DNA of 64,000 nt from Lachnospiraceae bacterium UBA4348 (GTDB lineage: Bacteria > Bacillota > Clostridia > Lachnospirales > Lachnospiraceae). Both the position numbers and the translations under genes were made by a program. Every line of letters begins with the position of its first letter. Position 1 is the first letter of the stretch. This document shows, piece by piece, positions 42,913 to 50,578 of this stretch. The notes below the pieces were generated by a model. It worked only from the letters and a program-made list of their open reading frames with translations, did not search any database and had not been told where the DNA came from. The DNA is taken from the NCBI GenBank assembly GCA_002394165.1, contig DGTA01000102.1, positions 54,386 through 118,385 on the forward strand, in the 5' to 3' direction.

Positions 42913-44132
42913 ATATTTTAGTTACAGGAGCAAAAGGCTTTGTTGGAAGAAATCTTGTAGAAAATTTAAAATGTATTCGGGATGGGAAAAATCGTACACG
43001 GCCCAAACTACGTATTGAGAATATTTTTGAATATGATGTTGATAGTACAATGGAACAATTGGAAGCATACTGCATAAACGCGGATTTTGTTTTCAATTTA
43101 GCAGGTGTAAATCGCCCAAAAGACACCTCGGAGTTTCAAACGGGTAATTTTGGGTTTGCAGCTGAACTCCTAAGAATTTTAAGGAAGCATAGAAACTCCT
43201 GCCCTGTTATGCTTAGCTCGTCAATTCAAGCAAGCTTGTCTGGAAGATTTGGATCTTCTGCCTATGGTATTTCTAAGCGTGATGGGGAGAGGGCTTTTTT
43301 TGAATATGCTGAAGAAACGGGGAGCATGGTGTATGTCTACCGTTTCCCCAACCTTGTAGGAAAATGGGTAAGGCCAAATTATAATTCTGCGGTAGGCACT
43401 TTTTGTAATAATATAGCTAACGATTTGCCGATTACAGTGAATGACCCGGATGTAGAACTTGAATTGTTATTTATAGATGACCTGATTGAGGAAATGTATG
43501 ATGCAATGGAAGGACATCCTCACAGAGCAGATTATCCCTTTCCTGGAGCGGACGGCTTCGATGGGTTGACACCCCAACCTTGCCCACAAGGGAAATATTG
43601 TTATGTGCCAGTTACTTACAAGGTAACATTGGGAAAGATTGTAGACCTTCTCAATGTTTTCCATGAACAAACAAATTCTTTGATTATGCCTTCTATCCCG
43701 GAGGGGAGTCTTGAAAAAAAGCTCTATTCCATGTATCTATCCTACCTGCCCAAGGAAAAAGTTGCATTTGATCTTAAAATGAATTGTGATGAACGTGGTA
43801 GTTTTACGGAATTATTAAAAACATCTGACCATGGACAATTATCCGTAAATATCAGTAAGCCGGGAATTACAAAGGGTCAACATTGGCATAACACCAAATG
43901 GGAGTTTTTCATAGTAGTATCTGGTCATGGCTTAATTCAAGAACGCAAAATAGGGACAAATGAAGTGATTGAATTTGAAGTGAGTGGAGAAAAGATTCAA
44001 GCCGTACATATGTTGCCGGGATATACTCATAATATTATAAACCTTTCCGAAACAGAAAACTTGGTAACTGTTATGTGGGCAAATGAGATCTTTAACCCAA
44101 TGCGACCTGATACGTTTTTTGAAACTGTCTAA
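42909..44132 (+). CDS. capF: CapF/FnlB-type bifunctional reductase with cupin domain
   Basis: This 407-residue protein has an N-terminal NAD(P)-binding domain (MNILVTGAKGFVGRNLVENL) with the SDR active site SSAYGISKRDGER. The C-terminal cupin domain (about 285-405) has the metal-binding stretch KGQHWHNTKWEFFIVVSGHG. CapF performs C3 epimerisation (cupin) and NADPH reduction. ATG 42909 is chosen over 42894 because GGAG lies eight bases upstream and the family starts there. It is the last gene of the capsule block. Confidence 0.9.
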   Translation: MNILVTGAKGFVGRNLVENLKCIRDGKNRTRPKLRIENIFEYDVDSTMEQLEAYCINADFVFNLAGVNRPKDTSEFQTGNFGFAAELLRILRKHRNSCPVMLSSSIQASLSGRFGSSAYGISKRDGERAFFEYAEETGSMVYVYRFPNLVGKWVRPNYNSAVGTFCNNIANDLPITVNDPDVELELLFIDDLIEEMYDAMEGHPHRADYPFPGADGFDGLTPQPCPQGKYCYVPVTYKVTLGKIVDLLNVFHEQTNSLIMPSIPEGSLEKKLYSMYLSYLPKEKVAFDLKMNCDERGSFTELLKTSDHGQLSVNISKPGITKGQHWHNTKWEFFIVVSGHGLIQERKIGTNEVIEFEVSGEKIQAVHMLPGYTHNIINLSETENLVTVMWANEIFNPMRPDTFFETV

Positions 44133-44294
44133 GCATTGTGTATATGAGCGGGGGATAATGGTACTATGAATGTAAACGGTATATATTCAGTACCTTATGT
44201 AATCCATAAAAGTCTGAGATAATAACGCTGTTACTATATATTCCCTAATAGTTGAATCCTATACTTTGAGGATCCGATAAAAGAGAACATAGTT

Positions 44295-44503
44295 ATGAAT
44301 AGTCAGACCGGTTTATTGACAGGACACATCTGCCGCTGCCAATGGGCTGAAATGATCAAGGAATGTCGGAACCGGTCTCGTGGGATAAAGATCGAAACAT
44401 GTTTGGCCATTACGGAAAAACCAAGTCGAATTACTATCACCGTTTAAAATATTTCCGTAAAGCCTGTCTTGAATCTGTAGCACTGTTGCCGCCGAGTTTG
44501 TAG
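44295..44503 (+). pseudogene. IS66-type accessory ORF relic (frameshifted)
   Basis: One frame reads CQWAEMIKECRNRSRGIKI from an ATG at 44295. The next frame continues GKTKSNYYHRLKYFRKACLE and ends SVALLPPSL at 44503. Together these resemble the short first ORF (TnpA) of IS66 elements, a helix-turn-helix with a YYxRL core. No transposase core or terminal repeats were found nearby, so only a fragment remains. The region 44133-44594 holds no other gene. Confidence 0.55.
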
Positions 44504-44594
44504 ACTTGACGACAATGCAGGTTGGATCGGTAATTATAACTGGTTATGCTTGCCATATGCGAAACACTTTTTGATGCCTTACAGTTTTGGTGCA

Positions 44595-45212
44595 ATGAGT
44601 AATAGAGATTTTTTTCAGGATCTCCGGATCCAGACTTTTATAAATTATTGGGGAGCATACTTCCCACATATTTCTTATATTTGGATATTCTTGTCTTTAC
44701 TTGCGATGATGGTTTTTCTCTGCTTATTTGCATGGAAACATAGAAAAAAAGGATCCGAGATAGAAAAAAATGCTGGGAAAATATCCATTATCATCCGAGG
44801 AATATCTGGCGCTTTGGCTGTCGGATATTTGATACTGCTTTATGGAATGTTGGTTGGTAGTCGGGGAGTAAGCGGTCGGGGATTCAAACTGACCCCCTTC
44901 TGGTCATACCGGAGGTATTTTGCAGGGAATTTGGATTTACTTTATATCAATATCTTAAATATACTGCTTTTTATGCCATTAGGGTTTTTGGGGGCCATGT
45001 TTATGGCAGGAGTTCGTAAAACGAGGAATACTTTTTTTGTAACAATATTAATAGGTTTTTCAGTTTCAATATCGTTGGAACTGCTTCAATTCTATTCGGC
45101 TAGAGGACTTACAGAATTTGATGATGTGTTCCATAACACCTTAGGGACGGCTGCGGGCGCTCTTGTGGGATTGGGGGTTATAGCTCTTTGGAGAAACTAC
45201 AGACAAAACTAA
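44595..45212 (+). CDS. VanZ-like membrane protein
   Basis: This protein of about 205 residues has four to five hydrophobic helices (for example YIWIFLSLLAMMVFLCLFA and LLYINILNILLFMPLGFLGA). The VanZ core is SISLELLQFYSARGLTEFDD with the conserved ExxQ-like and FDD motifs, then VFHNTLGTAAGALVG. VanZ proteins are membrane proteins of uncertain function, some linked to teicoplanin resistance. ATG 44595 is chosen. The open frame continues upstream to 44550. No ribosome site is convincing at either. It lies between an IS relic and a gene-free stretch. Confidence 0.75.
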   Translation: MSNRDFFQDLRIQTFINYWGAYFPHISYIWIFLSLLAMMVFLCLFAWKHRKKGSEIEKNAGKISIIIRGISGALAVGYLILLYGMLVGSRGVSGRGFKLTPFWSYRRYFAGNLDLLYINILNILLFMPLGFLGAMFMAGVRKTRNTFFVTILIGFSVSISLELLQFYSARGLTEFDDVFHNTLGTAAGALVGLGVIALWRNYRQN

Positions 45213-45672
45213 AATGTGAATTCGTAAATGAGTTACGCCAATCGTCATCACAGATAAGTCCGTAAGAAACATATTTAGGAGTTGTTTGAAAAATGATGAA
45301 TTCGATCTGAACAAACTGCGATTATTCCAGGGTGGCAGACATGTTCTCTGAGCTTGATTTTGTACGTACAGAGGGCATCTACAAGAAGGTTCAGACAAAG
45401 TATGCGAACCCGGGTCCTGCCCATTCTTGATGTAGGGCGTCTGTTGACACCAACAGACGCATAACAGCATGACATTCGGGAACTGCTGCACAGGCGAAGG
45501 AAGAAGTCATCTACGATCTTCTGTTTGCAAAAGTCAAGCAGTTATTTCGATAATGGTAAGGAGATTATTTTTGGGATTATAATCAGGGAAACTTTAAACG
45601 AAGGATAGATAAAGGATACCATCTGGCTACAATTTAATTAATTAAGAGAATTATGTATCTGGTGATGAAGCT
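45213..45672. other. 460-base stretch without a gene; strong orphan hairpin at 45437-45460
   Basis: No reading frame here looks like a protein on either strand. A perfect 10-bp stem (GCGTCTGTTG, loop ACAC, CAACAGACGC) lies at 45437-45460 without a T-run. The flanking DNA is more GC-rich than its AT-rich neighbours, so it may be another decayed mobile element. An origin could not be identified. Confidence 0.5.
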
Positions 45673-46896
45673 ATGGATAAAAATATAGATCTGTTGTTAA
45701 AAATTATGTCTTCTGTACTATTTGGAAGAGAGCTGCCAAAGTTAAAAAATGTTGATTGGAAAGCCCTATATAATGAGGCGAAAATGCAGGCAGTTTTCCT
45801 TCAGGTGTCAAATAAGATTTTTCCTTTTTTGCCAAAATCTGAAGTGCTTTCTTGGGAAAAAGGTGCCATGAAGATTTATGCACAAAACATAGAAATTGCC
45901 AGGGAACACGGAAGATTACATAAGGCAATGACCGACCATGGCATTCCTTATATTGTAATCAAAGGCTTATCTTCTGCGAAATACTACTCTCAACCTCTGG
46001 AACGAACTTTTGGAGATGTGGATTTAATTATTTCTCCAGACAGGATTGAGGATGCTTACAAACTTGTTCTTGGTTTGGGATATAAGATAAATGGGACAAA
46101 AAAGGTAGATTTATCACAGGATATCGGATTATATCGCTATCAGGGGGCGCATCATGTTGTTTTAGATTTACATCCTAAAATGAATTATTTTCCTTCTGGT
46201 GAAGTAAGTAAAATAGTTGGAGAGTATTTGTTTGATTTGATTGAGTCCGGGAAAGTATATAGTGTTGATGAAAATGAATGTAAAATACCAGATAAGCGGC
46301 ATCACTGCCTGATTATGTTGATTCATATGGCTGGTCATTTGACTAGGGAAGGTATTGGACTTCGCCATCTGTGCGATTGGGCTGCATTCCTCAACAATAT
46401 TTCTGATGAAGAATTTTGCAAAGATTATCAGGGTATGCTTGAGAAATGTGGGCTATTCCGATTTGCACAGGTTATGACTTTGGTTTGTGAGAAATATCTG
46501 GATATGTCAAAGAGAGCGTGGAGCGGCAAAGCTGATCCGGAGCTTCTGGAAGGCGTTATTAATGACATAATGAAAGGTGGCAACTTTGGATATAAGGATC
46601 TTTCACGTTATCAGCATATTAAATACCTCAAAAAAGTAGACGATAATACAGTAGATAAAAAGAACCCTATGCGGCAAGTATTACACTCAATTCATGCTAA
46701 AGCAAAAGATCGCCATTCCTTATTGATGAGATCTTTCTTAACCTATCCGCTAGGTTGGGGCGCGATCATTATGAAGTATTTACTTCTACTGATAACAGGA
46801 AGTAGGAAAAACCATAATCCAGTTTCTATTATAAGAGAAGCATGGCAACGACAGATGATTTATCAGAAATTAAAGATTTATGATATCAATATCTAA
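45673..46896 (+). CDS. NTP_transf_5-type nucleotidyltransferase, RiPP locus B
   Basis: This 407-residue member of the same family as the genes at 766 and 2276 is quite divergent. The core is YIVIKGLSSAKYYSQP followed by RTFGDVDLIISPD, with aspartates of the GDVD motif. Later come MLIHMAGHLTREGIGLRHLCD, like the Hxx(H)/GIGLR segment of the others. It heads the plus-strand part of RiPP locus B and is followed by a protease, PqqD and precursor. The substrate is probably the six-cysteine peptide, by analogy only. Confidence 0.82.
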   Translation: MDKNIDLLLKIMSSVLFGRELPKLKNVDWKALYNEAKMQAVFLQVSNKIFPFLPKSEVLSWEKGAMKIYAQNIEIAREHGRLHKAMTDHGIPYIVIKGLSSAKYYSQPLERTFGDVDLIISPDRIEDAYKLVLGLGYKINGTKKVDLSQDIGLYRYQGAHHVVLDLHPKMNYFPSGEVSKIVGEYLFDLIESGKVYSVDENECKIPDKRHHCLIMLIHMAGHLTREGIGLRHLCDWAAFLNNISDEEFCKDYQGMLEKCGLFRFAQVMTLVCEKYLDMSKRAWSGKADPELLEGVINDIMKGGNFGYKDLSRYQHIKYLKKVDDNTVDKKNPMRQVLHSIHAKAKDRHSLLMRSFLTYPLGWGAIIMKYLLLLITGSRKNHNPVSIIREAWQRQMIYQKLKIYDINI

Positions 46897-46920
46897 GAGA
46901 GATTTATGGTAATATAACAT

Positions 46921-47391
46921 ATGGGAAAAAACGGTAAATTATTATCAGAACCATTAACGTCTTCTGGAAAAATATCCTATGAAAAAATGTTATCCCAAGA
47001 AGGAGAATGCATTACTCATGTTGTGGGAGATAGTATGCTTCCGTTGTTGAAAAACCGGAAAAGTATTGTTAGAGTTATTTCAGTGGCAGAAAGAAAACCG
47101 AGAAAGAAGGATGTTGTACTATATAAACACGGCGACAAATACATTCTACATCGAATCTTATACATGGAAGATAGTGCATTTATCATTCGGGGAGATAATA
47201 ACAGCTATTTAGAAAGAGTACCGATCGCTGAAATTATAGGTGTGATGGATGGCTTTTATTGGAGGCCTTTTTTTCCTTATATATCTAGCAGGTCTGTATT
47301 ATATCTGTGCTATGTTATTCTATTACCGGTCATTCGCGCGACTCGTCGTATGTTAATTTGGGTAAAACGAATAATGCTGCACTCTTTATGA
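46921..47391 (+). CDS. S24/S26-type serine protease, locus B
   Basis: This 156-residue protein has ITHVVGDSMLPLLKNRKS with the candidate Ser nucleophile, YKHGDKYILHRILYME with the conserved His and FIIRGDNNSYLE. A hydrophobic C-terminal segment (SVLYLCYVILLPVI) may anchor it in the membrane, unlike the locus A version. It probably removes the leader during or before export. It follows the nucleotidyltransferase by 24 bases. Confidence 0.78.
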   Translation: MGKNGKLLSEPLTSSGKISYEKMLSQEGECITHVVGDSMLPLLKNRKSIVRVISVAERKPRKKDVVLYKHGDKYILHRILYMEDSAFIIRGDNNSYLERVPIAEIIGVMDGFYWRPFFPYISSRSVLYLCYVILLPVIRATRRMLIWVKRIMLHSL

Positions 47392-47425
47392 ATAGAATAC
47401 ATCACATAGATACTGCCAAATATGA

Positions 47426-47454
47426 TTGACGAGAAATAGAAATAAGTATAGAAT
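47426..47454 (+). promoter_or_regulatory. Promoter before PqqD and the locus B precursor
   Basis: -35 TTGACG (47426-47431), a 17-base spacer and -10 TAGAAT (47449-47454). It lies in the 124-base gap before the PqqD gene and would let the peptide and its recognition protein be made separately from the upstream genes. Confidence 0.6.
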
Positions 47455-47515
47455 AATTAGGTAAATTAATATTAAAAAATTCGTTTTATTCACGGCTATA
47501 ACATAGAAATCTATC

Positions 47516-47776
47516 ATGAAAGTAAAAAAAGATTACGTTATTAAAAGAGTAGGAAACGGTTATGTGGTCGTCACGGTCGGTGAAGCTAGCAAAGAGTTTA
47601 ATGGTATGATTCGACTTAATGAGGCAGGCGCTTTTTTATGGAAGAAACTGGAGCAGGGCATTACACGAGAAGACTTACTTGAAGAAATGATGAATAGATA
47701 TGACAATCTAAGTAAGGAAGAAGCGGAAAATGATTTGAGTGAGTTTATAGAGATAGTTTCCTTTTCTTTGGAATAA
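47516..47776 (+). CDS. PqqD-like peptide recognition protein, locus B
   Basis: This 86-residue PqqD-type domain has YVIKRVGNGYVVVTVGEA, then MIRLNEAGAFLWKKLEQGI, TREDLLEEMMNRYD and a final helix EEAENDLSEFIEIVSFSL. It is similar in layout to the locus A protein at 6008 and to the fused domain in the gene at 4901. It lies 69 bases before the precursor, whose leader it should bind for the radical SAM enzyme encoded on the opposite strand. Confidence 0.8.
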   Translation: MKVKKDYVIKRVGNGYVVVTVGEASKEFNGMIRLNEAGAFLWKKLEQGITREDLLEEMMNRYDNLSKEEAENDLSEFIEIVSFSLE

Positions 47777-47845
47777 TAAATGTAAAATAACTTGTACAGT
47801 TAGTAAAACTTTTTTATTGTCAATTAATAGAAGGATGGGTTAGTT

Positions 47846-48040
47846 ATGAAATACGAAAAGGCAGAAGCTGAGATCGTTTATTTCGGGAATGAAGAGTTTA
47901 TGGTTTATTCCAGGGGTGAGTGCCATGATGTTACGCAACTTGATACTTGTGGGTTAGTTTGTTGGCGCGTATTTCGATGCAGGTTGGTTGATGATGAGCC
48001 TGGAAGAATTTGCAATTATTGGAGTTGTTTATTCTATTAA
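47846..48040 (+). CDS. Six-cysteine RiPP precursor peptide, locus B (64 aa)
   Basis: The leader (MKYEKAEAEIVYFGNEEFMV) has the same design as the locus A leaders: Lys/Tyr start, then AE..hydrophobic-aromatic motif, but little identity. The core has six cysteines at 26, 35, 39, 45, 56 and 61 and aromatic residues (W40, W59), ending CLFY. A GAAGGATG ribosome site lies upstream. Six regularly placed cysteines could form thioether links made by the radical SAM enzyme. It is not the SCIFF peptide type, judging by spacing. A terminator 177 bases downstream (48217) ends the transcript. Confidence 0.72.
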   Translation: MKYEKAEAEIVYFGNEEFMVYSRGECHDVTQLDTCGLVCWRVFRCRLVDDEPGRICNYWSCLFY

Positions 48041-48199
48041 TAGAAAAAATCTCTGGGTGTTTTTGTTTCTGGACAATTCGTTTATACCCCGAGTATAGGT
48101 TCTATGCCTTTTGATTGTCTACATTATTGTGTTTTCAAGGCTCAAGACTATTTTTCAGTGTGGGATGCTTTTAGAGTTTTACAATTGAGTTTGGGAATA

Positions 48200-48925
48200 T
48201 CATAATGCAAGAAGTGTTTCCGCAGCTGTTTTGGCTGCGGAAATTTCTTTTTTTACAGCTAGGCGGTATATTTTGGTGATACTGAGCATACGGTCTATCA
48301 ATTCCATTAATTTAACCATATCTAGGCAACCGTTCCCAGGCAAAAAAAACTGGTCCATGATTGTGCTGAGCATTTCAAATCCGTCTATGGGATAGATCTT
48401 GTTTTCATTACTTTGTTCTAGGAGACAAAGCGCTTTGAGCGGAGCTTTTGTATTTGTATTCCATCCTTCCTTTCCACACCAAGGGGTTCCGTAGGCCATT
48501 AGATCATTTCCTTCAAACCGATAAATAGGTTTATCGCCATTGATTACAGTAACTCTCTCACCTAATAACTTCTTCCAGAAACGGGTGTGGGTGGTTTTTC
48601 CAGTACCGCTTTTTGCAGCAAAGCAAAAAGCCTGTCCATCTACCTCTATTACGGAAGAATGCATGATGAAGGCATCATAAGTGGGTAACTGAAAGCTGAT
48701 TTTTTCATAGACAACTATGCTTTCAGCAATGGCTGGAGTGTTATGGGATCCGCTGAGCTTTTTTTGCATCTGTTCTATTTCTTCTGTGTTTGTCTGGATG
48801 AATATTTCTGGCACGAAAGCCGAGACAGAGGCCGCTGGAATTAAATAATTTCGGCATTTTTTTACTAAATAATGACTTCGATTATCGATACGAATATTTA
48901 GATTTGCCATACTCAAATCAATCAT
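48200..48925 (-). CDS. HPr-kinase-like serine kinase, locus B
   Basis: This 241-residue protein resembles the kinase part of the fusion at 4901. It has MHSSVIEVDGQAFCFAAKSG, P-loop AAKSGTGKTTH, VINGDKPIYRF and YGTPWCGKEG. It lacks a PqqD domain, consistent with the separate PqqD gene at 47516. ATG at 48925 is chosen because AGGAGG lies seven bases upstream on the minus strand. It overlaps the end of the radical SAM gene by eight bases, so the two are co-translated. It probably phosphorylates a residue of the precursor. Confidence 0.82.
   Translation of the reverse strand: MIDLSMANLNIRIDNRSHYLVKKCRNYLIPAASVSAFVPEIFIQTNTEEIEQMQKKLSGSHNTPAIAESIVVYEKISFQLPTYDAFIMHSSVIEVDGQAFCFAAKSGTGKTTHTRFWKKLLGERVTVINGDKPIYRFEGNDLMAYGTPWCGKEGWNTNTKAPLKALCLLEQSNENKIYPIDGFEMLSTIMDQFFLPGNGCLDMVKLMELIDRMLSITKIYRLAVKKEISAAKTAAETLLAL
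48217..48254 (+). terminator. Rho-independent terminator inside the convergent kinase gene
   Basis: TTTCCGCAGC (48217-48226) pairs perfectly with GCTGCGGAAA (48234-48243), followed by TTTCTTTTTTT. It would stop the plus-strand precursor transcript. It lies within the 3-prime coding end of the minus-strand kinase. Confidence 0.75.
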
Positions 48926-50396
48926 GGGATGCCTCCTGCTCAAATTGATACAAATTCAAAAGTGCTTGACCGAGCCTTCTCTGCTGACTCATTTTGCAGA
49001 TAGGCATCTTCGGCTGATTTGGACAGTGTCTGAAATCAGTACATTCGGGAAGATAAGCACAGGTTTGACATAATTCTGGTAGATCAACCGTTGAGCAAAT
49101 CTTTTCAAAAGTCTCGGCATCTGTAATTCCGTCTTTCAGGTTGCCATAGCAAAATTCATCTACCATGGCTTCGCAGGTAAAAAAACGGCCTTCCGCATCA
49201 ATTACTATACTGTGTTCTGCCCGATCTGCCATACAGTAGGTGCTTTTTAGACGCCCCCCATTTGTGGTAAATGGGTGCATCTTTTGGCCATCTTTGTCTT
49301 TCTTACTACCACCTGACTCGAGATAGTCGTTGTTCTCAAACAATTTGGCAAAGTGGTTCATTAAACCTTTTTGCTGTATATAACTATTTAACTGATCCAC
49401 ATAGACCGTTAGGTCGATTTCTGACTCTATTGTCTCCCCACAGTTTCCGCAGGATTTCCCAAATATTTCATGTGTATAGACGAAAAGTAAATTCCTTTCA
49501 TTCGGATCAGAGAATTCATTGCTTATAAAATTGACACATTCATACAGCTCACCGATATTATTTGCATCTAGGTTCAGACGCATCACAACTCTGATATCTG
49601 CTTGTAAAAGAGCGTGAATATTACTGAGTACTGTCTGGAAAGGATCCTTAACAGAGGCCAGATATTTTTTTCGTCTAAGATATTCCTCTTCGAGTCCGTC
49701 CAGAGTAATTTGTACATTTTTAAGGTTCCAGAGGTCATAAGCCCGGTTGATCAACTCTTTTGTAAAAAGACTTCCATTGGAGATCATAGAAGCTTCAAAT
49801 TGAATTCCTGCATCCTTCAACCCCTGCGAGAGCCTGTCGATCATTCCTGCTCCAATAAGCGGTTCGCCGCCAAACCATTGAATTGCGATAGGGAAATTCT
49901 TTGCAGGGCGGTGTCCAATCATAAAGTTCAGTAGCTCCTCTTCGGTTTCTCTTGTCATGGTATTGGGGCGTATCCCCTGCTCAAAACAATAAAAACAACG
50001 GGCGTTACACGCCGTGGTAGGAAGAATAACATAATTGGAAATACCCTCAGGCACCTCTTCCTTAAAACGCAGGATTTCCTTGATATCCTTATATAACTGG
50101 CTTTCCTCACAGTCTTCCGGAACTAAAAAGTATTGCTTATAGAGCTCCTGGAGTGTTTCGTTCTCCAGAATTTCTGCAGAAAACGTTTTGCCGGCCATAA
50201 AGTAAGTGATCAATGTCGGTTCAATCAAAACGGCGCGGCGGGTCAATGTGTGAAACAGAAGATATTTACAGTCTATATAATGATGAATTACAAAGTGACA
50301 GGGCCTTATACGAACATCCGCAGAAGGAGTTTTCTGATTTCCGAGTAAGACACATACACGGGGATCTCCGGGGTAAAGGATAGTGGGAGTACTCAT
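48918..50396 (-). CDS. Radical SAM/SPASM peptide maturase, locus B
   Basis: This 492-residue enzyme has an N-terminal region (1-115) resembling the leader-recognition domain of SPASM maturases, with HHYIDCKYLLFHTLTRRAVL. The radical SAM motif is CNARCFYC (C130, C134, C137) followed by WFGGEPL. The SPASM region has many cysteines (CGNCGE, CMADRAEHS, CEAMVDEFCYGN, CQTCAYLPECTDFRHC). ATG at 50396 is chosen, since AGAGGA lies upstream on the minus strand and a promoter precedes it. Longer reading of the frame to 50663 is unlikely. It has the same role as the gene at 3447 but is only distantly related and larger, so the chemistry may differ. Confidence 0.85.
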   Translation of the reverse strand: MSTPTILYPGDPRVCVLLGNQKTPSADVRIRPCHFVIHHYIDCKYLLFHTLTRRAVLIEPTLITYFMAGKTFSAEILENETLQELYKQYFLVPEDCEESQLYKDIKEILRFKEEVPEGISNYVILPTTACNARCFYCFEQGIRPNTMTRETEEELLNFMIGHRPAKNFPIAIQWFGGEPLIGAGMIDRLSQGLKDAGIQFEASMISNGSLFTKELINRAYDLWNLKNVQITLDGLEEEYLRRKKYLASVKDPFQTVLSNIHALLQADIRVVMRLNLDANNIGELYECVNFISNEFSDPNERNLLFVYTHEIFGKSCGNCGETIESEIDLTVYVDQLNSYIQQKGLMNHFAKLFENNDYLESGGSKKDKDGQKMHPFTTNGGRLKSTYCMADRAEHSIVIDAEGRFFTCEAMVDEFCYGNLKDGITDAETFEKICSTVDLPELCQTCAYLPECTDFRHCPNQPKMPICKMSQQRRLGQALLNLYQFEQEASHD

Positions 50397-50456
50397 TTTT
50401 ATTCCTCTGATAATTAAACACATGCACTTATTTCTCTTGGCCTTAGACCTAGATGC

Positions 50457-50485
50457 ATTATAAAACAGCACTCCGGACTTGGCAA
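50457..50485 (-). promoter_or_regulatory. Promoter of the minus-strand radical SAM/kinase operon
   Basis: On the minus strand: -35 TTGCCA (plus 50480-50485), a 17-base spacer and consensus -10 TATAAT (plus 50457-50462). RNA would start about 54 bases before the ATG at 50396. Confidence 0.7.
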
Positions 50486-50498
50486 GAAATGCAGTCGG

Positions 50499-50527
50499 TT
50501 GAAATAGAAGACGGGGTGTGATATCCT
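50499..50527 (+). promoter_or_regulatory. Candidate divergent promoter of the exporter gene
   Basis: -35 TTGAAA (50499-50504), a 17-base spacer and -10 TATCCT (50522-50527). It lies 13 bases from the minus-strand promoter, so one regulator could control both. Confidence 0.45.
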
Positions 50528-50578
50528 GTTCACAGCCTGTAAAGTTGGTTTTTTCTGTGTGGGGGATTCTAAGCCGGT

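Noticed and set aside
45213..45572. Minus-strand frames of 66-116 codons between VanZ and locus B
   Set aside because: No family resemblance, no ribosome site and Cys/His-rich random-like composition.
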